Below are positions 50,201-62,800 of a stretch of 64,000 nucleotides of DNA, in pieces; the first letter of the stretch is position 1; each line of letters starts with the position of its first letter. Under the pieces are notes generated by a model that saw nothing but the letters and a program-made list of their open reading frames with translations, did not search any database and was not told the origin of the DNA. Position numbers and translations under genes: made by a program. The stretch is from Trichoplax adhaerens (lineage: Eukaryota > Placozoa > Uniplacotomia > Trichoplacea > Trichoplacidae): NCBI RefSeq assembly GCF_000150275.1, contig NW_002060950.1, positions 2,778,106 through 2,842,105 of the forward strand. Reading direction: 5' to 3'.

Positions 50201-53200
50201 TTAACTTCATACTGTCATCGTTCAACTCTACAGTTACATAAAGAGAAATAAACATCTGTAAAATCTATCAATAATACATGAATCTTTCACGTCCTGGTAT
50301 CTCAGCAAATTTAACTGTAAAAGATATTTTTTCACACACGATTAGTAGTAAGGTGCTGTGCATGGATAAGAAACACTATTAAAATATATAGTGCTTTCAT
50401 ATCAGGATATGCCTATATAGAATAAGATGCATGCTTACTGATTGACCGGTGTCTGGTAAATTTGATAATTAAGCAACTGTACCTAGTAAACGTTATTGCA
50501 TTGTTAATAGCCTCACCATGAAACTCATATTATGACGGATATAGTCAATTCTACTAAGGTATAATCAGTTCCTACTAAAGAAATAACTATTGCTCCAAAC
50601 TGTAAGTAGGTACACTACTGTAAATCTAACAATTGGTATACCGATTTTAATGGCACTACAACTTGTACGATAGATTAAATATTTAATTTTACACCTGTAG
50701 ATAACGTAATTTATGTCCAGATCAAACTTCAAATTGATTCAGCCTTGAAGAAACAACATTACAGTGAAATAACAATGTAACTATAAACAATTATCAATTA
50801 CATGAAAATTTCAATCAATACACTGCAATACGTAATTTCTTCTTCCTATCACACTTCTGATAGACATGATTACATCGTTCGGGGAGTTACTATGCGAATT
50901 ATTATCAGAAGAGAAATACAGAAAGAAAGAAAGAGCAAATACGAAGAAAATAGCTGTTAATGATGGCTATATCATCGCAAACCATTTACTATACAGAATC
51001 AATATTCACAAGCAATGTGTCAAATAATTCGCAATCAGCAATCGGTGAAAGCGTCCTACGTAATTGTACTGTAAGTAACAAGTGTAAGCATACGCGTATA
51101 TACGGTAGTACCCGAAGTATAACGAACGTGAGTTCCACTACTGTAATAATAGCTAAAGTATGCGCGTAAAAACTGTGTTTTTAGACATCAGAAGGTGTAC
51201 ATACTCGTACAAGTTGATCCACTTTATAGTATGCTATTAAAATGATTTTTTTGATAGTGCATTGTACTGTAACAAGTGAGTTTCTTTTGCACTTTGTGAA
51301 AGCCTTTTAAAATTGCTTCCATCAATCTATATGTATAATGTACATATCCATCTTAATTCTAATGATAGGTTTGATTGCAGTATCATCATTGGGAAAAAAT
51401 TTCAGTAAATAATATCACACAAGCAATAGTTTCAATTTTAGTATATGCGTATTACTCCAAGAGCGTAAATTTGATCAGCAAGTAATGGTAATTCATAACC
51501 GATCAGACGCTAACAGGGCAACGTAGACTGAATGATTCTATTCAGATCATCAGACATGCATAAGTTACAATTTTGATCATTACAATAGCAACAATAGTTG
51601 TTAGGGCAGGCAAATTGGATCCAAATATGACTGAAAATGTAGAACGCAAGTGTAGCCAACTAGCCATTCCATCAATCTACTCTACTCGTTGCGCCACTAC
51701 ACTCTATTATTAAGAGCTAACTTGTTAATACTAACTAGTTTACAGCAAATGAACGCTGATTAACCTCTTAATACACTTTGCAACGCAGTATTTTTATGTA
51801 ATATCATGTGATAGAAGAATTGTAAAGCTACAGCTATATACCAGTAGACGATGCAATATCCCAGCCTCGTTTCCTTCTTCGTTGTCTTCGATTGGCCTGA
51901 GCAGACTCATCATCTCCGTTGTCTGCGTCGTTTCTTCCAGCTGTATCGCTGTCGTCTTGTACCGTTGGATCCCTGTTTTCGTCGTCGACACTCTACCAAG
52001 GTAAATAATTATTTAAAATATCACATAAAAGTCTTTTATCCAAGCTTAACTTCATAAGCTCAATTTTCTGTACTATAATATCAAGTTTACCAACTTGATC
52101 GGGGCATTATTATTATTATTTTAAGTTGATCCTGGACAAAGGTAGACTATCATACAGTAAGTTCTATTGTGCGTCAAACACTCAAATTATCCGCTAGAAG
52201 CTACTCAAACACGATTTTCCTAACTTAATACGACACCAACATTGAAGCATGTACAAAAATACATTTTACACAATCACAGTTTACTATAATATGTATCTGC
52301 TAAAGGTCCATTACGGTTGGTGATTACTGCAGTTCGTCATTCATGATGCTAATATAAATCATTCATCTTTCACTTTCTTTCCTACGGTGCAAGAGTTGTT
52401 TTAACTTTTGCCATCACTCCATTTGTCTTTTTGAAGTTTGCGTCTAGCCAATATTAATACATGTGTGTCAAGGCTTAGTAATATAACTTTGATCTGGAAC
52501 AGCGCTTTCTGTTCCTACCTGGCTGTCTACGCATACTGTTATTTCAGCTCAGTATTTTGTATGATTATCTCAATGTCAGAGAAGCAAGATTCTTATACGT
52601 TCAAGGTATACTAATACTGTACTGTTATAGAAGTTCCTTCTTTACTTAATGAAAGCAAAATAAGACTAGATGAATTCATCTCAGGGCTTAGTAATGTAAC
52701 TTTGATGTGGAATAGCACTTTCTGTTGCTACCTGGCTGTCTACGCAAACTCGTATTTCAGCTGTGTATTTTGTATGATTATCTGCATGACAGTGAAAAAG
52801 GGCTCGATTCTAATACGTTCAAGGTATACTAATACTGTACTATTATACAAGTTTCTTCTTTAATGAAAGCAAAATAAGACTTGATGAATTCATCTCAGGG
52901 CTTAGTAATGTAACTTTGATGTGGAATAGCACTTTCTGTTGCTACCTGGCTGTCTACGCAAACTCGTATTTCAGCTGTGTATTTTGTATGATTATCTGCA
53001 TGGCAGTGAAAAAGGGCTCGATTCTAATACGTTCAAGGTATACCAATACTGTACTATTATACAAGTTTCTTCTTTAATGAAAGCAAAATAAGACTTGATG
53101 AATTCATCTCAGGGCTTAGTAATGTAACTTTGATGTGGAATAGCACTTTCTGTTGGTACCTGGCTGTCTACGCAAACTCGTATTTCAGCTGTGTATTTTG

Positions 53201-53828
53201 TATGATTATTTGCATGGCAGTGAAAAAGGGCTCGATTCTAATACGTTCAAGGTATACTAATACTGTACTATTATACAAGTTTCTTTTTGAAGTAAAGTAA
53301 GACTTGATGAATTCATCCAGCAGCATGTATACTTGGAATAAAATGTGTGGATATCGTCCTTTTCACCGTTTTATTTCCTAGAGACAGCGAAGAGTATTGG
53401 AAGTATATAGAGTAAACTGACCATGTTGACTGTTGCAAGAATGGTGTTTCACCTTATTCACTGAGCTGAACGCGCGTTGACAAGTTAGTTTATGTCTATT
53501 AGCTCAATACCCAGTTTTCTTTGAGTAAAGAAAGTTTGTAAACTAGAAAACTACGTTGTACTACGGTTCTATCTCATCTCCCAACCAGGAAATGCAGCAC
53601 CATGTCTGTCGTCGTTTAACTAACTACAACTAAAACGGTCCGACTGCATGGTTGGAATATGTCCCGTTGGAAAAATTCAACTGACAGCGTCAACTCGAAC
53701 TTCTTTTCCTTTGCTTTTTGCCTAACTCTAAAGTCAATGTATGGTCATAGAAGAGTAATAATTACCTGTTCTTGATCATTCTGTGAGATTTTGACAGGAT
53801 CACTTTCTACTTCAATGTCCATGTCCAT
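47269..53828 (-). CDS. PUF60: poly(U)-binding splicing factor PUF60
   Basis: U2AF-related 3' splice-site recognition factor. 16 exons, descending: 53828-53766, 51992-51842, 50227-50195, 50047-49854, 49769-49734, 49575-49520, 49453-49333, 49245-49153, 49063-48936, 48858-48790, 48604-48502, 48429-48318, 48239-47988, 47916-47735, 47645-47453, 47378-47269; about 631 residues (human 559). RRM1 about 178-250 ([22 protein letters not shown]), RRM2 about 275-352 ([20 protein letters not shown]). Then an Ala/Thr/Pro-rich linker including a poly-Ala/poly-Pro run, the conserved [16 protein letters not shown], and a C-terminal UHM (about 533-631) with the RWF motif in NGRWFGGR. The N-terminus adds an acidic then Arg-rich segment ([12 protein letters not shown]). 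The first exon was placed by phase-0 splicing and [11 protein letters not shown]; it is the least certain part. Confidence 0.93.
52470..53315. repeat. four ~213-bp tandem units in PUF60 intron 1
   Basis: Units beginning 'ggcttagtaatgtaacttt' at about 52470, 52685, 52898 and 53112. Shared: 'tggaatagcactttctgtt', 'acctggctgtctacgca', 'tatttcagct', 'acgttcaaggtatac', 'gaaagcaaaataagact'. Copies 2-4 are nearly identical; copy 1 is more diverged. Intronic, non-coding. Confidence 0.95.
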
Positions 53829-53960
53829 GATTGAAAATGGAGTCCGTGTATTGGCAATGGCTTTCCTACTGTACGTCTTGCAGTCACCGTAGGTCAGTAC
53901 TGTCCTGTCCCATACTTAACTCCAAACTACAGTAGTTGAACTGACGTTTTGGGGGGGGGG

Positions 53961-54625
53961 GAAACTTTTTGGTACTACCATTATAAATTTGCGGCCAATT
54001 TGAACAATGAACTTGATCATGTCATGTCGCCCGCGTGCGGGTGAAGCGATACATTACACTCTTACCTAGATTGAAGCGATACATTACACTCTTACCTAGA
54101 TTGAAGCGATACAGTACACTCTCGCCTAGAGTGAAGCGTTACAGTACACTCTTACCTAGAGTGAAGCGATACAGTACAGTCTTACCTAAGTACAGTAGAG
54201 GTGAAGCGATACTCTTACCTACAGTACAGTACAGTACAGTACACTCTTACCTAGAGTGAAGCCATGCCGTACTGTACAGTACAGTACACACTCTTCTTAC
54301 CTACAGTACAGTACAGTATAGTGAAGCGATACAGTACTGTAGGTCGATGGACTTTTTTATACTGTACTGTACTGTACTGTACAATGTACATCCTCAATTC
54401 CTCATTGTTCCTACATTGTTCAAATTGGTCCCAAATTTGTAATGGTAGTATTGAAAAGGTCTCCCCCCCCAAAAAGGTAGGAACTGTAACCCTCTTTTTT
54501 AAGTACTGTAGTGCATATACTATACTGTATCGCTTCAGTCGCACGCGGGCGACATAACATGATTCAGTTCATGATTCAAATTGGTCCCAAATTTGTAATG
54601 GTAGTACCGAAAAGGTCCCCCAAAA
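53961..54625. mobile_element. fold-back (inverted-repeat) element, MITE-like
   Basis: Left arm 53961-54050 (ggtactaccatta, ggccaatttgaa, gtcgcccgcgtgcg, tgaagcgata) matches the reverse complement of 54527-54620. A third, partial copy of the arm in the right-hand orientation lies at 54411-54470. Inside sit 30-bp tandem repeats and palindromic runs. No transposase frame is present. It is followed by a second direct copy of the right-hand sequence to about 54745. It resembles a non-autonomous fold-back or MITE-type element; class unknown. Confidence 0.55.
54041..54275. repeat. 30-bp tandem repeat 'gtgaagcgatac...cttacctaga'
   Basis: Exact 30-bp spacing at 54041, 54071, 54101, 54131 and 54161, then two irregular copies at about 54203 and 54256. 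Because 30 is a multiple of three the array stays open and encodes a spurious decapeptide repeat. Inverted single copies (cgcttcactctaggtaag) occur at about 54733 and 54783. Confidence 0.93.
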
Positions 54626-54960
54626 TGTAGGAACTGTACTGTACACTGTACAGTACGGTCAGTACCCCTCTTTTTTAGGTACAGTACTGTAGTGCATACT
54701 GTATACTGTACAGTATTGTACTGCACTGTATTGCTTCACTCTAGGTAAGACTCACTCCGTAAGAGCGTACTGTAACTGTATCGCTTCACTCTAGGTAAGA
54801 AGAGTGTACTGTACTGTACTATACTGTACTGTAGAGCTCCTGTACTATACTGTACTGTACACTGTACTGTACAGTGTACAGTACTGTATTGCCAGTCCAG
54901 TACAGTGTACGGTACTGTAGGACTACAGTCTACTGCACTGTAGACAGAGAAGTACTGAAC
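54110..54960. repeat. CAGTAC/GTACTG palindromic repeat island upstream of PUF60
   Basis: Long runs of tacagtacagtac and gtactgtactgtac at 54220-54380, 54640-54720 and 54790-54930, many of them self-complementary. Same word family as the islands at 6530-7220 and 39640-40165. Confidence 0.9.
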
Positions 54961-55169
54961 TAGTCAGTACCCCTAAGCAAGCCCTGCGTAAAAATAATAA
55001 TGGCGCTTTGCCTTGAACGCCTGCCACAGAGTCCCTCAGTGGATGCAAATAATAACCCGACTGTGCAAAATAATGTGCATGTAAACGATCTGTTTCAACC
55101 AGTAATATAGTACAGCACTGAGATCGATCATCATCGGCAGTATGGAGATTCCTTTGCTGGTTCTATTTC

Positions 55170-55680
55170 GATCATCTACGTACGTATTTTGCCATGTTTA
55201 CTCCATTTTGCATCATTTCCAACCTACCATCTTCTCCTAAGCTACATATCTTGCTGATTGTCACCTACTATTCAAGCAACTATTCATACCGCACTCGTAC
55301 TGTTGCTAGTAACTATGCTAGTACACTTTCTCCTACTTGCTGACCATGGCGTATTTTGCCATCTTGACTCCATTTTGCTGATTTTCAACGCACCGTTGCT
55401 AGGGCCATGTTAGTACACTCTCTCCTACTCGGTCAGCATGGCGTATTTTGCCATCTTTACTCCATTTTGCGTCATTTCCAACGTACCTTCTTCTCCTAAG
55501 CTATATCTCGCTGATTGTCAGCCACTATTCAAGCTACTATTCATACCGCACTCGTACTGTTACTAGTAGCCATGCCAGTACACTTTCTCCTACTTGCTGA
55601 CCATGGCGTATTATGCCATGTTTACTCCATTTTGAGTGATTTCCAACGTACCTTCTTCTCGTAAGCTACATCTTCCTTAT
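55170..55680. repeat. tandem units of ~260 bp with a short variant
   Basis: The landmark 'cgtatt(t/a)tgccat' occurs at about 55180, 55350, 55441 and 55608. Shared blocks: 'actccatttt', 'atttccaacgtacc', 'cttctcctaagcta', 'ctactattcataccgcactcgtactgtt', 'ttctcctacttgctgaccatgg'. The 91-bp spacing is an internally deleted copy. Non-coding. Confidence 0.9.
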
Positions 55681-56227
55681 GGTCATAATAATGTAGTTGA
55701 TGGAGGCATCCAATTCAACCTCAACTTGAATTGGAAGCACATTGATAATAGAATCGATCAATCCTACGCAGCCCGACAGTAGCATTGATAGACAGTCATC
55801 ACCAATCCCAATCCCCTTACCCAATAAGAAAGAGCATTGACTCATGGCCTTAGACTGTATACCTTCTCACGGTTGCAACAGTGATGCTTTCCGAAATTCT
55901 TCAAAATCTTCAAATTCCTTACAGTAAAATGCTCAATCAGCGAAATTGTACAATGTACAAGATAGTACGCATAGTCTAACAAGCGAGGAGTCTACTAGTA
56001 GCTTAAGAATATGATGGACACCCATAGGAGAGAGAGACAAGGGTGTGCCAACAGAAACTCATTCTCTTCGATACTGTCATCATCTAAATCTGCAATACTG
56101 TAGTACTGTATCTGGGAATTTCTTCTCTTCCTAAATCCGACACTCTGCATGCCTTAAAGAATAAGTTACTCCTTTTACTTCCTGCTAGTCAATTATCCCA
56201 CCATCTGTCGCTCAAAGTGAATGTAAT

Positions 56228-56545
56228 TTCCTTCTAGTCTACTTGGATTACTCTCTTTTCTTGATGGATGTCAAAGACATGCCATCGACGACTCGTAGAC
56301 GTCCTCGTAGGCTGGAGATTTTCTCCTGCGTTATAAAACCTACTCCAAATATACACGCCAAAATAGGAATGACAGCAGGATCTTTCCGTATGCAATCGAC
56401 TGGCAGTAGAATATTGTTCAGCAAACTGACCCTCCCACAACCCAGCGGGGATCTTTGCATAAACTGCATTGCCTAAAGTTGGCTTCGAACTGGTCGTTCC
56501 AACCAAACCAAATCCTTGCATAGGCGTACTTGTATGCCGCAGTCC
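56228..56545 (-). other. doubtful open frames, possible gene remnant
   Basis: Two overlapping minus-strand frames stay open (56521-56234 and 56469-56248), as does one + strand frame, in slightly GC-richer DNA. One frame has PMQGFGLVGTTSSKP then AKIPAGLW; another has a hydrophobic PAVIPILACIFGVGFI. The protein-like parts lie in different frames, which fits a frameshifted remnant or chance. No family recognised. Confidence 0.25.
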
Positions 56546-56899
56546 AGGACAAGAAAGAATGTTAGGTAAAACCTGACATGTATTTTACCATAAGAAGTCT
56601 CACTAGACGTATTGAAAAAAAGAAAATGTTGCTTGTTGTCATTCTCGTTCGAAAGGAAGGTACAAATCGCAGCGATTCCATCATCAATAACTCTCGCAAG
56701 GATGGGTTTGGAAGAGCGGATTGATCCACTGTCGGCCGTACGAAATACGCCGCATTATATGTGGGAATAGTATTCGTACTACTGTACTGCATTGCTCTTC
56801 GGTTTCACACGAAATGAGTTCAATAAAATTGTAATTTATTAAACTTTGCATACCATACTCCTTATGATATTGATATTTGCAAGAGCTAAGCAAAGGAAT

Positions 56900-59800
56900 G
56901 AAGGTGTTTTGCTCTAAATCCAGTCAACATCGTAATGATAGAAATGATGGAGACATGATCAAAATAATTTCCAAGCATGCTTTACGTTATACCATGATCG
57001 TTTTTTATCCTGTATTCGAGTTGAATTGGACGTGGCCAAATACATATATTGTGACTTGTACTGATAGATTGCAGCTATCGTAAAAGACGTATTAAATACG
57101 ATTAATTTCAGCTCTTGGCAAGCCGCATTGCATATCTCAATCATGTACTACTTCAAAGCGATCACTTTCTTACAAGTCATAAAATTCAATTTCGCGTGCT
57201 TTAAATAACAATACCATGGACAAGTAAATACTTCAAAGTACTGAATAGTCCACGACGTGACAGTAATTTATTCGGCAAGGATTTATTTCAGCAAATTAAA
57301 TAGTTACTAGACTTTGGGAAGGCGTATAAAATTGATTTGCTTTATAATATTTTAGAAATGTTCAACCTTTAGTTAGTAATTAAAATGTACTTCACCATCG
57401 CTATTTCTTGCCAACTGTTCAGCACTAACGGCCAACGTCTAGTACAGTAAGTTGATTTTATATCAATAACGTTATTCAATCGTACTCGTAATCTGGCATT
57501 TACCATGCCATACATTAGCTAATCAAGTCTGATGCATTCACTCTTATTTCAAAGCAGATGTCAATCCTTAAAGCTTATTCTCTTACCACGCTAAAAGTGA
57601 AAACGTGGTTGTAAATGTTAAACCTGTAGTTTTCTTTTTAAAGTTAAAGTCAAGGTCAATAACTTACTATAATGACCGCTAATTTGTCAGCACAAACCGG
57701 TCAATAAACTGCTCTTGATCTACTGTATTTAATCATATTGCACATACTGTTATATATACGAGTATTGTAAAGTTTCTATACAGTGATAGAAAACAAAATT
57801 GCTATATACAGTAGAACAGTGAATAGAAATAGTTGTTTGAGCACGTATTGACCATTAATTATGGCAATTTAATTAAGCGCACATGGTACCATATTTGAAT
57901 CTAGAAAATCCACTCCCATTAATTGTGATTACATTTGGTACTACGAGGTTTTTCTTGCCGGTGTAATGCATAAAATCATGTTAATGTTTTTAAATTGTGC
58001 GGCGTAAAGTGTAAAGTTTTGAATCGGAGCCATTGACTTCAAAGTAAACAAGGGGTGATGATATTTCGAAAATTATACAACTTAGTGTCTAATAGATAGA
58101 CGACTTATCTAGTATGGTAAAGGTCATTTTAAGATCTAACCAGCACAAAATCACTATACCTAATACTGTATCTTATAGTCCTGTTATATCGATATATAAG
58201 AGATAGAAAAGATAGAAAGACATGATACAGTATAACACGAGCATAAACTGCTAGCACGCAAACGTGTAATGGCACGAATTAGACACCATTCTCCTATATT
58301 TTCCAATATAATATTCGTTAGATTCTCTATACTGTATTTGCCATTTTAGTTCGGTGATATCGTCTAGGGACATAACCTTTTTTTACAGTTAAAAAATGGC
58401 GAATTAAAATTACCTGATAAACTTGTTACATCTGTTTTTGGGGGTTTAATTCTTATATACAATAGGGAGGATATGAATTCAATTTATAAATTAAATTTTC
58501 ATTTCTTGCTAACATAATGTCCAAGCTAATTATCTAGAACAAAGTACAGACAATTATCATAAATAACTTGGCTTCTAAGGATATGCTATAGACAGTTATA
58601 TCATTAATACTGGTTATTCACTGTAGGACGAATTTTTTAACTGCCATTGCAATCATTTGAATGAAATTTTCAAAATCATTTCAAAGTTTCTAGACGTACG
58701 AGCAGACTATAGATGTAAAATGGAATAATATCTGGGTGTCTGCTGATGACGAACCACTGTTTTAGGCATTTATTAATTTATAAGCTAAACATATTGTAGC
58801 CGTATTGCTATTTTTTCTTTCACTTCCTATGGCAATTGTTTACGTGCCGCTTATATTGTATGACGATATTACTTCAGCTCATAGTGTGAAGAGACAGATA
58901 GGTATAAAAAATTGCGTATACAAGTTAGAGTAACATAATACCTGAATTAATCAAGATCATATAATTCTATCAAATTAATATTGACCCCTTCCATAGCCCT
59001 ACCTATAATATATCTAAATTTATCGAATTTTATGGCCAGTGATTTATTTGTGGTCATTTCTAGGAACTTATGACTATATGCACCATTGTCATCTGATAAT
59101 TATTTTTAACACAAATCAATACCACCGATACCAAGGTAGAACAATATAATTATTGAATAATAAATAAGTAGAAGATTGCAATAATTATGAAAAATATTAC
59201 TTCAAAGCTAAAGCTAGCAAGGTATCTTGATAACGTACGCTATGCACAGGGGAGGCGTACTTTACTGTAATTTCTACCATTTACTTCTTCATTTGGATCT
59301 ACGACGGGAATAATGATAACGGTAAAATAGAAATTTGATGCCGAATGATATTTAATAGTGGCTATCCTCTTATCAAAGCAGTATCAATGTAATATTAAAG
59401 TAATCGATACTAGACATTATCCAACAACAAATTATAAAGAAGGTTAAAACTTTGTTTGAATAGTTGTGTCGATATCGTACATAACAATAACGCAACAGCC
59501 TAAACGAGCGTGCATGTTTTCACAACAATAATTTTCCTTTTATTCCTTATAATTTTCATCATGTGTTGAAATCCGCTCATTTTCTTCAATGTAAACGAAG
59601 TCGCAAGTATTACACTCCGTTCAATTATTTTATACTGTATTTAGAGAGTATTTGCCGAATAAATTTATCTCATATCGTTATTTAATTGTATTCTAATGAA
59701 TCGATGTTAGAAATAATTGCAAATTTAAGATACGGGTATACGTTGTGTGATCACGTTTTCGTAGTTGATATCAAAAGGTAAAAAATTGTATTGTCTCATT

Positions 59801-62800
59801 TAGGAATACTGCTAATTAAGTGGAATAAAATATTGCTTTTGTAAATTAACGATTTAATATAAATTTCTAGCAACGATACTCAATTTTAAAATATTGTAGA
59901 ATTGTTATTAGTCATAGTGTTTTTTAATAGGATGACAATTTAGACAGTCGTTGAAATTCTATATACAACATACGCGTACCTAAATGATGAATAATAAAAA
60001 CTTAGAAAGTAGTAATGGTATCATTTCGTTATTTTATCGATTCCTAGCTTTCTGTATTCAGTTCGGGTTCGCAATATTTTTAATACCTACTTTAACATAG
60101 CTTACTTAAATTTAGGGACTTTATATCGTTATAAAGCAGGTAACACTTCAATATTCCATTACTACAGCCAACCGCAGGAAAGCCATTCCTGTTTACCAAA
60201 GATATATTAATTTCTACTTTAAGTTTTAGAAAAAATCAGTGGCATAAGGATATAATAGTGTCACACCCATGCGATGCAAATACTTCTAGCAATAATGGTA
60301 AAAATAGATCAAACGAAAGTGCAATATTTCATTGCAACCATCTTAATATCGCCTAATATCATATTTATTAGCCAAAGAATTTTAAGTAAAGTAGATATGG
60401 CTAAATAAGAATATTAGTTCATTATAGCGATAGAACGGAAATATCGAATAACAAAGCGATAGTCCAACTTGATATTAGAATGTTAAACATTTCTTGTGAT
60501 TTTTATTATAATATGTCTTAAATGAAACCTACCCATAAAAATCCTTCCAATCAAGTCTTTGAAAGATTTAAAAATTCGCGTACTTTGGACCATATTTATA
60601 ATTTATCTAATTCTTAAGTAAATGGGATATAAATATATTGGCGATTACAATAGTTTAAGATGGAGAATCGATTGATCCATATTAATGAGAATTTGAACTT
60701 CATTAAATTTTTATTATTCATCTTTGGTTTAAAAGTTCAAGAAATATTGGTATTGCTTCTCCTTTTTGTATGCGAGAGGGCTACAAGAGTATTGAGTCCA
60801 AAAAAATGGAAGTCATTCTAAGCAATCCATCCTATTTTTGAAGTTAATTAACTTTTAATAATAGGCAAAGTAGCTACAAGATTTGAAATGCTATATTTAT
60901 TAAGCTTCTTACTGAAATTGGCTTTGAATAGATCTTAGGTTAATACTTTATCAGCTTAATCTATTCATTAAATGATAACATTGTCTATAAGATTAATAAT
61001 TGCTGGACTGCAGCAGCCGGAAGATAAGATTAAAAGCGTACAAAATGCAGTTCTTCCGCTTGAGGGGTAGCAAACTACCGAATGCAAAGCAATCATAACC
61101 TAAGTTATTGTCCGCAGCAAGGCCAGCCCACTAAATTCTTTGTTGTTCAACTATTGATTGCATATTAAAGATGTGCGAATACTAATCTTTCATATCGACA
61201 AAGCTTATTGTTCTAACTCTATTTCTGAAGTAAATTACATGGTAACCATTATCTACCCGGATGGTAATATACTCATGCAATTTTCTTACACTGAGCGAGT
61301 TGCATGCTGAATTAAGAAATTCAGTCATGCATTATTTGTTAGTGATAATGCTATCTTGATCTTATAAAATGGAATTGATGATTGTTAAACTCAACGGATT
61401 GTATATTACTAGTGTAGTTGTCGAGTAAATTAGATGTCTGCTTTCATTGATATGGTGGAAATCTTCCATTTGATCGATCTAAATGCAGCTGAGAAAAGAT
61501 ACATGAATATGGCTTGCTAACTTTATACAAGTCAATTATTATTTTCTTATTGCCATGGTTAAATATACGCGTACTCACTTATTTTTACCATAGGAGAATA
61601 CGTCACATTTTTGTAATAAAATTGTTTATCTGTGGGATACCTTTATTGCAGTAGAAGTTTATTATACCTGTTTACTTAATTATTTCTATCTTTCGAGCTA
61701 AACAATATAGAATTAATTAATTAAGCGACAAATAATGATAGTTGCATAAAAGATTATGACGTTTCTACCGTTGCTTAGCTGTCACACAGTACTGCTACCG
61801 TCTCTAGCAGTTGATAGTGGTAGTCCTTACGAATGGAGACGATAATTTCAAAAATATTTTTATCCGATAATAATTAAAATTTCTTGATGCTTGCCGTAGT
61901 CGTTGAACAACAGAAAATTCATGTTGAGATTATTTATGCTAATCGATGAGATTACAAGTCACTTTTCAATTAAAGATAAATAAAATTACTGGAATAGCGA
62001 TAGACAGTAATCAAAAAATAGACATTTTTGATTTTGAATTGCTCTTCATCTATTAAATATAGATGAGCTATCCTACTCCCCCAACCTCGACATCCACAAT
62101 AACGTATTGATTCAATAACATTTTCTCATCTCTTGCAAATAAAATGATGATGCATCCTTTTGACTCATTTTCTAGAATAATGCAAAATAGAGAATTTTGA
62201 TCATTTGAATTCATTTTCTTTCCAATGTTGTTGACCAAGATAATACTTGATGTTTACCTGAGTTAGGTAATAGTCATAAAAGATTCATATTAACTTTGAT
62301 CCAGTCATGCTGACTGATAATCTTTTTATAGCCAATTTGATGTTGGTGAGAAATTGGTGATATTACTCATATTACACCGCTAGATAATATAATACTTTCT
62401 TAATTAGAAAAGCAAACAACAGGCTGTGTACTGTAGAGGGTGTTTTCTTATAGCTATTGTTTTTCCTTGAGCTCAAAAGTGGTGATTCTAGTCCAATCGA
62501 GTTGGAAGATAGTTTATTATATAGTGTCTTTGCAACATTTTTCATGGGCATAATGATGATCATCGTGCTGCTAACCAAGGAGATAGCTTTTCTAAGCTTG
62601 ATTGCTGTCACCTTGTATGACAATTGCATAAGTCTACCGTCGTTGTGTACGACAGCTGTATTGAAAATATTGAATCCAAAATGTGCTCTGATTCCTTTGG
62701 CTCTGGCTTCAGGAGTAAATAAAAAATGCCATTTATTAAAGTAATCCAGTAGCTAATGGCTATTACTGGAGTAAGTATTGATTAACTATTTAAAATCAAT

